Positions 29,116 to 38,615 are shown, counted from the first letter of the stretch. The stretch: 64,000 nt of DNA from Methylophilaceae bacterium (GCA_013141125.1 JABFRO010000001.1:1736001-1800000), one strand, 5' to 3'. Numbers and translations are program-made. The notes: a model not told the origin generated them from the letters alone.

Positions 29116-29907
29116 TTATCCCCTTAATTTATAGCCAGATTTTAATAAGCTTAAAGTCAGCCATGATATGGTAAAAAAGCTTATAGCGACAACGCTTAAG
29201 CTAATTTCAGGTGCAATATCACCCTTGCCAAAAAAGCCGTAACGAAAGCCATCTATCATGTAAAAAAACGGATTCAAATGCGACACTTGTTGCCAGAACG
29301 GCGGCAGGGAATGAATCGAATAGAACACACCGGATAGAAATGTCAAAGGCATGATGATGAAATTCTGAAAAGCCGCCATCTGATCAAACTTCTCCGCCCA
29401 GATGCCAGCAATAACGCCAAACGCTCCCAGCAAGCCACTTCCCAGCACGGCAAAAGCCAGAATCAGCCACGGATGTGTTATCGGCAAATCAATAAACAAC
29501 ATGGCCACCAAGTAGATGCTCAAGCCGACGACCAGACCCCGAATGATAGAAGCCGCAAGAAACGCCAGAAACAACTCCAGATAGGACAAAGGCGTAAGTA
29601 GTAAAAATACTATGTTACCCATGACCTTGGATTGAATCAAACTGGATGAGCTATTGGCAAACGCATTTTGCAACAAAGACATCATCATCAGGCCGGGGAT
29701 CAAAAACGCGGTATAGCCAACCCCCGGATAAACCTGCACATGGGCTTCCAGCACATGCGAAAAGATCAGCAAATACAAAAGTGCCGTCATCACCGGTGCC
29801 GCAACGGTTTGAAAACTGACGCGCCAAAAACGCAGCAGCTCTTTTTTGAACAGCGTCCAGGGAGCACGCAAAGAATTTAATTGAAAGCGTCGAAAGTTGA
29901 AACTCAT
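29116..29907 (-). CDS. ABC-2 type exporter permease (YadH-like)
   Basis: A 263-residue permease with six membrane helices and the ABC-2 signature region (PLSYLELFLAFLAAS, then PLTFLSGVFYSIHSLPP). It pairs with the ATPase encoded upstream, which it overlaps by four bases. This YadGH-type pair is common next to bolA and mla genes. The substrate is unknown. Confidence 0.87.
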   Translation of the reverse strand: MSFNFRRFQLNSLRAPWTLFKKELLRFWRVSFQTVAAPVMTALLYLLIFSHVLEAHVQVYPGVGYTAFLIPGLMMMSLLQNAFANSSSSLIQSKVMGNIVFLLLTPLSYLELFLAFLAASIIRGLVVGLSIYLVAMLFIDLPITHPWLILAFAVLGSGLLGAFGVIAGIWAEKFDQMAAFQNFIIMPLTFLSGVFYSIHSLPPFWQQVSHLNPFFYMIDGFRYGFFGKGDIAPEISLSVVAISFFTISWLTLSLLKSGYKLRG

Positions 29908-30824
29908 GCGTGACCAATCAAATCCACAAACACATCTTCCAGATCGGCCTCAATCAGCTGAATGTCTTCCACCTTGATTTGTGCATTGCGCAGCTCTGCC
30001 AAGATAAATTCAATTTGCGTCACCTCTGCCAGAGCCAGCGTATATTCGCCACTCTCCTGAATTCCCCCCCGGCCTTGAGAAAGCAACAATGGCTTAAGAC
30101 TAGCAGGCAAAGTGGCTGCTCCCAATTTAAGACGCAGTTTCTTTTCCGGTAAACGATTTAATAAATTCTGCGTACTATCCAGCGCCACAATTTCGCCCTG
30201 CTTCATCATGGCAATGCGCGAACATAAAGTCTCGGCCTCTTCCAGATAATGCGTGGTGAGAATAATGGTGTGGCCTTCGCGATTGAGGCGTTTGATAAAT
30301 TCCCATAATAATTGGCGCAGCTCCACATCCACACCCGCCGTAGGTTCATCCAGCACCAGCACCGGAGGTTTATGCGCTAGCGCCTGCGCAATCAAGGCGC
30401 GGCGTTTCATGCCGCCGGATAAGCGGCGCATATTGGTATGCGCCTTATCGGTCAAGCCCAAACACTCAATCACCTCATCTATCCAGGCATCATTCTCGCG
30501 TCCACGACCAAAATAACCCGCTTGAAAACGCAACATTTCACGCACATTAAAAAACGGGTCAAATACCAACTCTTGCGGCACCACGCCCAGCGCATGGCGT
30601 GCCTGTTGATACTGACGATTTACATCAAAGCCCATCACCGCTAGTTTTCCTTGTGTTGGCCGCAACAAACCAGCCAACAAATTAATCAGCGTGGACTTCC
30701 CTGCACCATTTGGTCCTAATAATGCAAAAAACTCGCCCTGCTCGATAGTTAAGTCTATCCCTTTCAGCGCGTGTAAATCGCCGAAATGTTTATGCAGCTG
30801 TTCGATTTTAATAGCAGGAGTCAT
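29904..30824 (-). CDS. ABC exporter ATP-binding protein (YadG-like)
   Basis: A 306-residue ATPase. Walker A LLGPNGAGKSTLINLLAG (about residues 35-52), signature LSGGMKRRALIAQAL and Walker B VLVLDEPTAGVD are complete. The 60-residue C-terminal extension is typical of the ABC-2/drug-type exporters. It forms an exporter with the downstream permease. Confidence 0.9.
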   Translation of the reverse strand: MTPAIKIEQLHKHFGDLHALKGIDLTIEQGEFFALLGPNGAGKSTLINLLAGLLRPTQGKLAVMGFDVNRQYQQARHALGVVPQELVFDPFFNVREMLRFQAGYFGRGRENDAWIDEVIECLGLTDKAHTNMRRLSGGMKRRALIAQALAHKPPVLVLDEPTAGVDVELRQLLWEFIKRLNREGHTIILTTHYLEEAETLCSRIAMMKQGEIVALDSTQNLLNRLPEKKLRLKLGAATLPASLKPLLLSQGRGGIQESGEYTLALAEVTQIEFILAELRNAQIKVEDIQLIEADLEDVFVDLIGHA

Positions 30825-30879
30825 TGAGCTTGAAGGGTTAACTTAAGGTGTGTAGTTGTGGCTAGATTAAAAAGTCCAT

Positions 30880-30950
30880 GCGGGATAAATAAGCCTAGCG
30901 CATCCAGTTTTTTTGAGATGGGCACGGTGGATGCGCTTCTCTTATCCGCC
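30880..30950. repeat. REPIN-like double palindromic intergenic repeat
   Basis: Two diverged copies of a short palindromic unit face each other. The inner arms GCGCATCCA (30898-30906) and TGGATGCGC (30928-30936) are a perfect inverted pair, and the outer arms (30880-30888 and 30942-30950) pair at seven of nine positions. The right half, GGTGGATGCGC...TTATCCGCC, resembles palindromes that recur between genes in many proteobacteria. The 147-base gap between mlaB and the yadG-like gene holds nothing else clear. Confidence 0.6.
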
Positions 30951-30971
30951 CGACTGCTGGGGGTGTAACCC

Positions 30972-31265
30972 TTAATGCCCAGCTTGGGGAATCAGTTCCA
31001 ATACATCGTATAGTGTTGCGAGGCTGATCAGGTTTTTCGGTAAATCGGTAAATACAATTTCGGAATTATGCGCCTGCGCTTGCCTTAACCATTCAAACAA
31101 TAGACTAATGGTCGCCGTATCAACTTCCTGCACATCTGCGAGACTGATTTTAAGGGCTTTAACCCAAGGTAACAAGGCGCTTTCAGCCAACAAGGCATCA
31201 ATGTGCGGCATAGTCATCATGCCGCTTATCTGCCAGTTATCGCCTTGTTGTGTGATTTGCGCCAG
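30972..31265 (-). CDS. mlaB: STAS-domain protein MlaB, probable CTG start
   Basis: A small STAS protein of the Mla phospholipid transport complex, which binds the MlaF ATPase. An ATG at 31220 would give only 82 residues and cut into the first strands. The frame is open upstream, and the sequence AQITQQGDNWQISGMMTM looks like a normal MlaB beginning. No ATG, GTG or TTG occurs between the mlaC stop and that ATG, but a CTG at 31265 lies seven bases after AAAGG. I therefore place the start there (97 residues); this is inference. Confidence 0.72.
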   Translation of the reverse strand: MAQITQQGDNWQISGMMTMPHIDALLAESALLPWVKALKISLADVQEVDTATISLLFEWLRQAQAHNSEIVFTDLPKNLISLATLYDVLELIPQAGH

Positions 31266-31295
31266 AAAAAAACCTTTATTTATGAATATAAAAAA

Positions 31296-31907
31296 TCAAG
31301 CAGCGCCAGCTTGCTTGTTTTTATCCGCTAGCTTTTGAATCAGGCCATCCATGCTGGATTGGCGAATTTCGTCGTTAAATTGACCACGATAGTTCGTCAC
31401 CAAACTCACACCCTCAATCACAATGTCGTAAACTTTCCAGCCCGATGCCGTCTTGTTCAGACTGTAATCAATGGCGATCGGCTGGCTACCAGATTGTATG
31501 ACTTGCGTTTTAACTACGGCGTTATTAGGGTCAGTCTGCGTGCGCAAAGGCTTATATTCTATGGTTTGGTTGCGATATTTGGATAAAGCTGTTGCATAAG
31601 TACGCAGCAGCAGGCTACGGAACTCACGCTGGAAATTGGCTTGCTGATCCTTGCTAGCGCGTGCCCAGTTTTTACCCAGCACCAAACGCGAAACACGATC
31701 AAAATCAAAATTCGGTAGAATTTTTTCTTCGGCCAAGGCAAAAATCTTTTTCTGGTCGCCGGCCTGAATATCCTTGTCTTTTTTGACTATGGCCAGCACA
31801 TCATCCGCCGTAGTTTTCACCAACACATCAGGTGCGGTTTCCGCCATCACCAAACCGGCAAAGCTAAACAAAGCAACACTCAACATTAATTTAATACTTT
31901 TCGTCAT
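31296..31907 (-). CDS. mlaC: Periplasmic phospholipid-binding protein MlaC
   Basis: A 203-residue exported protein (signal peptide ending near VMAE, residue 22) of the Ttg2D/MlaC family that ferries phospholipids between outer and inner membranes. The typical segments ILPNFDFDRVSRLVLG and the later SGWKVYDIVIEGVSLV are present. It lies three bases after mlaD. Confidence 0.93.
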   Translation of the reverse strand: MTKSIKLMLSVALFSFAGLVMAETAPDVLVKTTADDVLAIVKKDKDIQAGDQKKIFALAEEKILPNFDFDRVSRLVLGKNWARASKDQQANFQREFRSLLLRTYATALSKYRNQTIEYKPLRTQTDPNNAVVKTQVIQSGSQPIAIDYSLNKTASGWKVYDIVIEGVSLVTNYRGQFNDEIRQSSMDGLIQKLADKNKQAGAA

Positions 31908-31910
31908 GAC

Positions 31911-32390
31911 TTATTCCGCCTGTTGCTTCGTGTTAGTTTCAGAAGCTTTATTGTAAAGAAAATTACTAATCATTTTTTCCAGAACCACTGCATCCTGCGT
32001 ATGTGCAATTCTATCACCATTTTTAAGTGCATCCGGCTCACCGCCCGCCTCCAGCCCTATGTACTGCTCACCCAGTAAACCAGCGGTATAAATATTGGCA
32101 AAAGTATCTTTGGGGAAAGGAAAGCGCTTATCTACCTTAATCGTCACTAGCGCCTCATAGGTTTTACTATCAAACTGGATACCATCCACTCGACCCACCA
32201 CCACGCCCGCACTTTTAACCGGGGCACGCGGTTTAAGACCGCCTATATTTTCAAAAGCGGCGGTAACCGTATAAGTATCGCCTATATTAGCGGTAGTCAA
32301 ATTGCCCACCTTGAGCGCCAAACCAATAAGCGCGGCAGCACCTGCTGCGGCAAAAAGGCCTACCCACAAATCCATAGTCGTACGTTCCAT
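31911..32390 (-). CDS. mlaD: Phospholipid ABC transport protein MlaD
   Basis: A 159-residue MCE-domain protein anchored by one N-terminal helix (LWVGLFAAAGAAALIGLAL). The MCE domain opens with YTVTAAFENIGGLKPRAPVKSAG. It forms a periplasmic hexameric ring on MlaE. The ATG at 32390 (MERTTMD) is preferred over 32426 because it is the family start and leaves room after mlaE. Confidence 0.93.
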   Translation of the reverse strand: MERTTMDLWVGLFAAAGAAALIGLALKVGNLTTANIGDTYTVTAAFENIGGLKPRAPVKSAGVVVGRVDGIQFDSKTYEALVTIKVDKRFPFPKDTFANIYTAGLLGEQYIGLEAGGEPDALKNGDRIAHTQDAVVLEKMISNFLYNKASETNTKQQAE

Positions 32391-32418
32391 TTTCTCTCCC
32401 GCGCCAGATCGTTTAGTT

Positions 32419-33234
32419 CTATACATTAATCATGAAAGAAGTCATGACAAAATCCAGTGCCAACACCGCCAATGATGAATTAACCACCGTGCGCGTAGTG
32501 GCGCGGCTCACGCCTTCTGCCGTGGGCGGCGCATCAAAACCTTCAAACAAGGCAATCATGGTACAGGCAACGCCGAACACACAGCTTTTGATGACACCAT
32601 TGATTATATCCTCTCTAAAATCCACATTCGCCTGCATCTGTGACCAGAATGCGCCGCTATCTACACCTATCAGCGGCACCGCCACCATATAGCCGCCCAG
32701 CACCCCCACCATGGAAAATAAAGCCGCCAGCAAAGGCATAGAAATCACGCCCGCCCAAAAACGCGGTGCCACCACGCGCGCAATCGGGCTCACCGCCATC
32801 ATTTCCATCGCCGATAATTGCTCGGTGGCTTTCATCAAACCTATTTCAGCGGTAATGGCCGTACCTGCACGCCCGGCAAACAGCAAGGCCGTAACTACCG
32901 GCCCCAATTCGCGCACCAGTGATAGCGCCACCAACACGCCTATAGCTTCAGAAGAGCCGTAGCGTTGCAAGGTGTTATAACCTTGCAACGCCAACACCAT
33001 GCCCACAAAAAAGGCTGAAACCAGAATAATAATCAGCGACATCACCCCGGTAAAATAAATCTCGCGGATAGTTAAATGGATGCGCCGAAAACTCTCGCCC
33101 GAATAGAGCAATATATAAAAGAAGAAGCGCAAGCCGGAACCCAAACGCCACAAACGGTCAATAATACGATGACCAACACCGCGTAAAACACTATCCAGCT
33201 TTTTAAACAGTGGTTTAAACAGCTTTTTAAACAT
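32419..33234 (-). CDS. mlaE: Phospholipid ABC transport permease MlaE
   Basis: A 271-residue permease. The signatures GRAGTAITAEIGLMKATEQ and the preceding ELGPVVTALLFA are characteristic of MlaE. The start at 33234 (MFKKLF) overlaps mlaF by eight bases; the in-frame 33345 start lies inside mlaF and its leader is unrelated. Confidence 0.93.
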   Translation of the reverse strand: MFKKLFKPLFKKLDSVLRGVGHRIIDRLWRLGSGLRFFFYILLYSGESFRRIHLTIREIYFTGVMSLIIILVSAFFVGMVLALQGYNTLQRYGSSEAIGVLVALSLVRELGPVVTALLFAGRAGTAITAEIGLMKATEQLSAMEMMAVSPIARVVAPRFWAGVISMPLLAALFSMVGVLGGYMVAVPLIGVDSGAFWSQMQANVDFREDIINGVIKSCVFGVACTMIALFEGFDAPPTAEGVSRATTRTVVNSSLAVLALDFVMTSFMINV

Positions 33235-34033
33235 AGTGCCCCCGTAGCATATCGAGCCGGTAATCGGGTGCCGGATAATGGAAAGGAACCGGACCGTCGA
33301 TTTCACCATGCACAAACTGGTGTACAAAAGGCAAGCTCGATTCACGTAAATCCGCCGGTGTACCTTCCGCCGCGACTACGCCATCGGCAACAAAATACAC
33401 ATAATCGACAAAAGAAAAAGCTTCATGCACATCATGGGTGACGACAATGGAAGTGGCACCCAAGGCATCATTCAGACTGCGTATCAGATTGCAAATCACG
33501 CCCATGGAAATGGGGTCAAGGCCAGCGAACGGTTCGTCATACATAATAATACTGGGGTCTAGCGCCACAGCGCGCGCCAGCGCCACGCGTCTGGCCATGC
33601 CGCCGGAAAGTTCGGCTGGCATCAGTTTGTGTGCGCCGCGCAAGCCAACGGCGTTCAATTTCATCATCACCAGATCACGGATCATGGATTCCGGCAGATC
33701 AGTGTGCTCGCGCATGGGGAAAGCGACATTTTCAAACACCGACAAATCGGTAAACAGCGCGCCCATTTGAAACAACATACCCATTTTACGGCGTAAATTC
33801 TGCAGACCGGCTCTATCCTGCTGGTGTACTACTTCGCCGCCCACCCGCACTTGCCCGTGCACAGGCTTGAGCTGACCGCCAATCAGGCGCAACAGCGTGG
33901 TTTTGCCACTGCCGCTACCGCCCATAATGGCTACCACCTTGCCGCGCGGAAAAGCCATATTGATGCCTTTATGCAGCAATCGACCTTTGTAACCAAAGGA
34001 AAGATTATCAATTTCAACGATGTTATCGGACAT
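33227..34033 (-). CDS. mlaF: Phospholipid ABC transport ATPase MlaF
   Basis: A 268-residue ATPase powering the Mla system. Walker A IMGGSGSGKTTLLRL, signature LSGGMARRVALARA and Walker B IIMYDEPFAGLDP are present, with the D-loop and switch His (VVTHDVHEAF) after them. First gene of mlaFEDCB. Confidence 0.94.
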   Translation of the reverse strand: MSDNIVEIDNLSFGYKGRLLHKGINMAFPRGKVVAIMGGSGSGKTTLLRLIGGQLKPVHGQVRVGGEVVHQQDRAGLQNLRRKMGMLFQMGALFTDLSVFENVAFPMREHTDLPESMIRDLVMMKLNAVGLRGAHKLMPAELSGGMARRVALARAVALDPSIIMYDEPFAGLDPISMGVICNLIRSLNDALGATSIVVTHDVHEAFSFVDYVYFVADGVVAAEGTPADLRESSLPFVHQFVHGEIDGPVPFHYPAPDYRLDMLRGHYV

Positions 34034-34097
34034 GGCGGTGATGGATTTTGTAAGCGGGCTATTCTAATGCAATTGACGCAGATAAGTAACCACAATG

Positions 34098-34123
34098 AAA
34101 AAAGCCCGCGACAGCGGGCTTTT
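34098..34123. terminator. Bidirectional terminator after prepilin gene
   Basis: GCCCGC and GCGGGC with a four-base loop, flanked by six A on the left and four T on the right. It ends the prepilin transcript on the minus strand. Confidence 0.85.
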
Positions 34124-34141
34124 AACGAAACTATTTAATAA

Positions 34142-34792
34142 TTAGAACGTCATGCATACCGTATGGGGGTTGCCATCAACAATATCTTTAGATGCAACTC
34201 CTGCGCCAGCAGTTGTTCCAACAATTGCACGTACAGAACCGGTATTGGTTTCACCATCGTCAAGATTGGCATCAATCTGCTTGGCTAAGCGGCCGGGAAT
34301 GTTGGCTGAACAAACGACATAAGTACCCGACATACCCGTTATTGTCGGAAATTTAGTCGCATCCCCCCAAGACTGCACACCCAAGCGACCATTTTCAGCG
34401 TTGGTAGGCAAGTCAGCTACAGAAGCAATGGTTGTAGGGCCAGTAGCAAAACCTGCCAAGCGCACATGTTGCCAGAACAGAACAGATTCCTCAGTAACAG
34501 TTGCTGAATCCCACGCACCTTCAATTTTTGCGTTTCCTACCGTTCCACCTGTAGTAGCCACTGTAGCACCCGTCATATGATCACTAGCTTTAGCATCATC
34601 CCCTGGCAACGCGCGAAACTTATCCTGATAGCCGTAAATAAAAACCTGTACATTCTTGAAGTCAGCCGCAATGTTCTTCGCTTTGGCGCTATTAATCAGC
34701 TCCTGCCCTTTCAGCACGCCACCCAGCAACAAGCCGATTATCACGAGTACAATCGCCAGTTCGATGAGCGTAAAGCCCGCTTGTTTTTTCAC
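34142..34792 (-). CDS. Type IV prepilin-like protein
   Basis: A 216-residue prepilin. A short leader KKQAG precedes the cleavage site and the methylated Phe, FTLIELAIVLVIIGLLLGG, with the conserved Glu5 of the mature protein. The rest is a variable globular domain with two cysteines late in the chain that may form a disulfide. It is isolated from other pilus genes here, so it may be a minor pilin or pseudopilin. A terminator follows directly. Confidence 0.85.
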   Translation of the reverse strand: MKKQAGFTLIELAIVLVIIGLLLGGVLKGQELINSAKAKNIAADFKNVQVFIYGYQDKFRALPGDDAKASDHMTGATVATTGGTVGNAKIEGAWDSATVTEESVLFWQHVRLAGFATGPTTIASVADLPTNAENGRLGVQSWGDATKFPTITGMSGTYVVCSANIPGRLAKQIDANLDDGETNTGSVRAIVGTTAGAGVASKDIVDGNPHTVCMTF

Positions 34793-35021
34793 TATGCTAT
34801 CCTTGCATTTGTTCTTTTAAGAGCCGGTTGCGTCACAGCAACCATATTTAGATTAAAACAAGCAATTAACGCGCCATTTAACTAACGGTACCTAACTTGT
34901 TAATTATCATTAACTTCAGCTCATTTTCCACTACATGACCCAAGTTAGGCATCGCTGAAAGTGACTAAACATCAACCAGATTGTCGAATTGGTGACGAAT
35001 TCTATCCAAATAATTAATCCT

Positions 35022-36734
35022 ATGCCGCGTTTATTTTCACTCACCTATATCAAGCGCGTGTTTAACCGCTTGAATCCGCAGCAACTGGCGCTGGCCTTTA
35101 TGCTGTTAACGTTGCATGGCGTGCTGCTATGGGGTTTTACTACGCCGGTTTATAAAGCGCTGCTGATTTGCCATTACGGGTTTTTTCTGGTGTGGCAACC
35201 TATTTGGCGCACACAGGAAAAGCTCACTATCCCCTCAACTTTGCTATTTTTGACCGGCGGCGTACTGTTGGTTAGCTTTGTTAGCTGGTGGTTAATTGCC
35301 TTCTGGTTGACCGTTTTATTCGGTTTGTTGGGTGGACGTGTTTTCTCGACTACGGCAAAGGTTTCACATCGCAATTACTTGCTCGCCACCAGCTATATTT
35401 TGGCAGTGCTGCTGTTATGGGTGGTACCAAAATTATTAAATGCATCGGCGGATGTGGCTGCTACCGCCATTGTGGTTGAGTACGTCATGCCGCTATTGCC
35501 CCTGTATATTTTATTCAGCCGCAGCGAACTGGAAGACAGCAAAGATCCGCCGGTGCTGGATTTTTTCTATACCTTGCTTTTAATCTTGGCCGCCGTGATT
35601 CTGGTACTGGCCAGTTTTGTAATGGCCGCCGGAAGTCAGGATAGCTATACCGAAATCATGCTGAAAGTAATGTTTGGGCTGGCCTTGGCATTAGTTATTC
35701 TGAGTTGGCTATGGAATCCGCACGCGGGTTTTACCGGCATCGGCCAGTTATTGTCGCGTTATTTGTTAAGCGTAGGCTTGCCATTTGAACAATGGGTAAA
35801 AAATATAGCCGTATTAGCCGAGCAAAAAGACAATCCATTGGAATTTACGCAGTCAGCCATGCACGAGCTAGCGTCATTGCCTTGGGTTAGCGGTATCCAA
35901 TGGATCAACGCCGACAGCGAGGGTGAGCTGGGAGCAACATCCAAAAATCAGATAGAGCTGGATTTCCACGGCTTTCACTTGGCGCTGCACACGCATAAAC
36001 CATTAACGCCTGCACTCACCATTCATGTCAAATTGCTCACGCAGATTCTGGGTGAATTTTACGAAGCCAAACGGCGTGAAGAAACGCTGCGGCAAAATGC
36101 CTATGTGCAGGCCGTGTATGAAACCGGATCACGATTAACCCATGATATTAAAAACCTGGTGCAATCCATGGGCGCATTATGTAGCGCCGCAGAACAAACC
36201 AGCGAAGAGGACAGTGCCAGACTGCTGGTATTAATGCGCCGCCAGCTGCCGCTGTTAAATCAGCGACTCACACTCACGCTGGGAAAACTGGAGGCTCCTG
36301 CGCTTGAAAACCACCAACGTATAACGCTGGCCAATTGGTGGGAGGGGTTAAAATCCCGTCATGCATCGCAAACCAATATCCAATTCATCACTCTCGATTT
36401 TTCCGACATGGAAGTGAATGCAGAAGTGCTGGATAGTGTAGTTGAAAACCTATTGCAAAATGCTATTAGAAAAGCCAAGAGCGATGTCAATCTGAGCATA
36501 CGCGTTGAGCTTGATGCCGCCAGTGAATTCAGCCTTGACGTGAGCGATAACGGCAAACCCATGCCGGTTAATGTCGCCAATACTTTATTCAAAAAGCATG
36601 TCAGCTCGGAAGGCGGGTTGGGGATAGGTTTATACCATGCGGCCCGGCAAGCACAACAAGCGGGCTATGCGCTGGATTTGGTGCAGAATAAAAACGGCGA
36701 AGTGCGGTTCAGAGTGAAGCGAGAAGAAGTTTGA
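35022..36734 (+). CDS. Orphan membrane sensor histidine kinase
   Basis: A 570-residue kinase. About eight hydrophobic helices fill residues 20-245; a linker domain follows, then the phosphoacceptor region RLTHDIKNLVQSM (His near 374), the N-box VVENLLQNAIRKA near 476, and the glycine boxes VSDNGKPMP and GGLGIGLYHAARQA. It lacks a periplasmic sensor domain, so the signal may be in the membrane. No response regulator gene is adjacent. The start is uncertain: ATG 35022 has a poor Shine-Dalgarno, and TTG 34989 would add 11 residues. Confidence 0.82.
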   Translation: MPRLFSLTYIKRVFNRLNPQQLALAFMLLTLHGVLLWGFTTPVYKALLICHYGFFLVWQPIWRTQEKLTIPSTLLFLTGGVLLVSFVSWWLIAFWLTVLFGLLGGRVFSTTAKVSHRNYLLATSYILAVLLLWVVPKLLNASADVAATAIVVEYVMPLLPLYILFSRSELEDSKDPPVLDFFYTLLLILAAVILVLASFVMAAGSQDSYTEIMLKVMFGLALALVILSWLWNPHAGFTGIGQLLSRYLLSVGLPFEQWVKNIAVLAEQKDNPLEFTQSAMHELASLPWVSGIQWINADSEGELGATSKNQIELDFHGFHLALHTHKPLTPALTIHVKLLTQILGEFYEAKRREETLRQNAYVQAVYETGSRLTHDIKNLVQSMGALCSAAEQTSEEDSARLLVLMRRQLPLLNQRLTLTLGKLEAPALENHQRITLANWWEGLKSRHASQTNIQFITLDFSDMEVNAEVLDSVVENLLQNAIRKAKSDVNLSIRVELDAASEFSLDVSDNGKPMPVNVANTLFKKHVSSEGGLGIGLYHAARQAQQAGYALDLVQNKNGEVRFRVKREEV

Positions 36735-36737
36735 CTT

Positions 36738-36760
36738 GAGGTGGGCTTGAAACCCACCTC
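36738..36760. terminator. Hairpin between convergent kinase and cytochrome c4 genes
   Basis: Arms GAGGTGGG (36738-36745) and CCCACCTC (36753-36760) with a seven-base loop. The T-runs are weak. It probably serves both converging transcripts. Confidence 0.6.
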
Positions 36761-36782
36761 TATGTAAGGGCTAACAGTATAT

Positions 36783-37406
36783 CTAGCGTAAACCTTGAAT
36801 ATAGTCTGCCACTGCCGCCATATCCTGATCACTAAGTTTTGCCGCTACCATACGCATCATTTTTGCACCATCGTTGGCACGCTCGCCTGAGCGGAAAGTT
36901 TTAAGCTGTGCCAGAGTGTAGTCGGCATGTTGCCCGGCTAAGCGCGGGAACTGTGTCGGGATACCCGCACCATTGGGGCCATGGCATGAAGCACAGGCTG
37001 GCACGCCAACACCGGGAATGCCACCCCTGTAAACTTTCTCACCGATAGACCCCTTACCGTTGGTCTTGGCGGTATCCAGCTTGGGTGTTTGTGTGGCGAA
37101 ATGCGCACCAATGTTCAACATGTCTTCAGCAGTTAACGTTGCCACCATACCCGCCATAATCGGATTTTTCCGTTCGCCCGACTTGAAATTGGTCAGCTGC
37201 TTGGTAATGTATTCAGGAATCTGTCCAGCCAGGTTGGGATACATGGGAATTGGGCTATTTCCATCCACTCCATGACAAGCGGCGCATACAGTTGTGGCTA
37301 TAGCCGCGCCTTTAGCCGCATCGCCTTTTGCTACAATCTCGGCAGCTTGTACCGAGATAGCACACATCAACCCCAAAGTTAGTGCTGCAATTTTATGTAA
37401 ATGCAT
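36783..37406 (-). CDS. Cytochrome c4 (dihaem)
   Basis: A 207-residue periplasmic dihaem cytochrome with a signal peptide ending near VQAAE (residue 22). Two haem sites, CAACH (first domain) and CASCH (second), each have a downstream Met ligand region (NPIMAGM and AKMMRM). It passes electrons to terminal oxidases such as cbb3. It is transcribed away from engB. Confidence 0.92.
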   Translation of the reverse strand: MHLHKIAALTLGLMCAISVQAAEIVAKGDAAKGAAIATTVCAACHGVDGNSPIPMYPNLAGQIPEYITKQLTNFKSGERKNPIMAGMVATLTAEDMLNIGAHFATQTPKLDTAKTNGKGSIGEKVYRGGIPGVGVPACASCHGPNGAGIPTQFPRLAGQHADYTLAQLKTFRSGERANDGAKMMRMVAAKLSDQDMAAVADYIQGLR

Positions 37407-37510
37407 AGCTGGCTCCTTAATGCAAAAAAATTATATGTTTAGAATTATGTAGGGCATTTTATAGAAAATTGCGTTATCGTGATAGGGTTTTTACCCTTCA
37501 CGAGTCCGCT

Positions 37511-38137
37511 ATGCCCCTCTTTCAAAATGCAGAGTTTTATATTTCTGCGCACAACTTGCGTGATCTACCTCCCCCCGTTGGGGTTGAAATCGCATTTGCC
37601 GGACGCTCTAATGCCGGTAAATCCAGCGCACTCAATACCTTGGCCAATCATAATCGTCTGGCTTATGTCAGCAAACAGCCGGGACGCACGCAACTTATCA
37701 ATTTTTTTAGCCTAGGTAATGCGCGTTTTTTAGTGGATTTGCCCGGCTACGGTTACGCCAAGGTTCCCGAAACTTTACGCAAGCATTGGCAAACCACACT
37801 GGCCAACTATCTCAGTGACAGACCCACGCTAGCCGCTTTAGTGTTGGTCATGGATTGCCGCCACCCGCTAACTCCGCTGGACAGACAAATGTTGGATTGG
37901 TTTTGCATTAGCGGTAGGCCGGTGCATGTCTTGTTAACCAAGTCCGACAAACTTTCACGTCAGGCCGCCAACCAAACGCTGCTTGCTGTAAACAAAGAGT
38001 TAAATGAACGCTGGGATAACTGCACTATTCAATTATTTTCCAGCCTGAAAAAGCAAGGCGTTGAAGAAGCGGAAAAAATTATCGGTGCATGGATGAACCC
38101 AGAGGAGGATGCCGCTGCTAGCTCGGCTAACAGTTGA
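37511..38137 (+). CDS. engB: Ribosome-biogenesis GTPase EngB (YihA)
   Basis: A 208-residue GTPase needed for 50S assembly. G1 [12 protein letters not shown]3 DLPGYGYA and G4 TKSDK are present. The ATG at 37511 (MPLFQN) fits the family; the 37469 start adds an unlikely leader. It is divergent from cytochrome c4, a common arrangement in betaproteobacteria. Confidence 0.94.
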   Translation: MPLFQNAEFYISAHNLRDLPPPVGVEIAFAGRSNAGKSSALNTLANHNRLAYVSKQPGRTQLINFFSLGNARFLVDLPGYGYAKVPETLRKHWQTTLANYLSDRPTLAALVLVMDCRHPLTPLDRQMLDWFCISGRPVHVLLTKSDKLSRQAANQTLLAVNKELNERWDNCTIQLFSSLKKQGVEEAEKIIGAWMNPEEDAAASSANS

Positions 38138-38167
38138 CGCTGTTGCTAGTGATAGCGATTCAGTCAT

Positions 38168-38198
38168 AAAAAAAGCCTCAGATTTTCTGAGGCTTTTT
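38168..38198. terminator. Bidirectional terminator between engB and rplS
   Basis: An A-run, AGCCTCAGA, a short T loop, TCTGAGGCT and a T-run make a strong two-way terminator for convergent engB and rplS. Confidence 0.92.
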
Positions 38199-38218
38199 AT
38201 TTAAGCAAACAAATGGAT

Positions 38219-38602
38219 TTAACTTGCCACCACTTCTTTAACGCGTGATTTCAGTTTTTCCTTGATACGTGCAGATTTTCCTGAACGTTCACGCAAGTAG
38301 TAAAGCTTGGCGCGACGCACGTCACCACGACGTTTCACTTCAATACTGGCGATCAGCGGTGAGTAAGTCTGGAATGTACGTTCCACACCTTCACCTGATG
38401 AAATTTTGCGTACGATAAAAGAGGAATTCAAGCCACGATTGCGAATGGCAATAACCACACCTTCGTAAGCTTGAACGCGCTTGCGCGTACCTTCAACCAC
38501 GTTAACACCGACGATTACGGTATCGCCTGGTGCGAAATCGGGAATAGTTTTGCCTAAACGCGCAATTTCTTCCTTTTCCAACATTTCAATAATATTTGCC
38601 AC
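38219..38602 (-). CDS. rplS: 50S ribosomal protein L19
   Basis: A 127-residue L19 with the typical [21 protein letters not shown] opening half and the [11 protein letters not shown]-like basic end. It is last in the rpsP-rimM-trmD-rplS operon and is followed by a terminator. Confidence 0.97.
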   Translation of the reverse strand: MANIIEMLEKEEIARLGKTIPDFAPGDTVIVGVNVVEGTRKRVQAYEGVVIAIRNRGLNSSFIVRKISSGEGVERTFQTYSPLIASIEVKRRGDVRRAKLYYLRERSGKSARIKEKLKSRVKEVVAS

Positions 38603-38615
38603 TTTGTTGCTCCTT

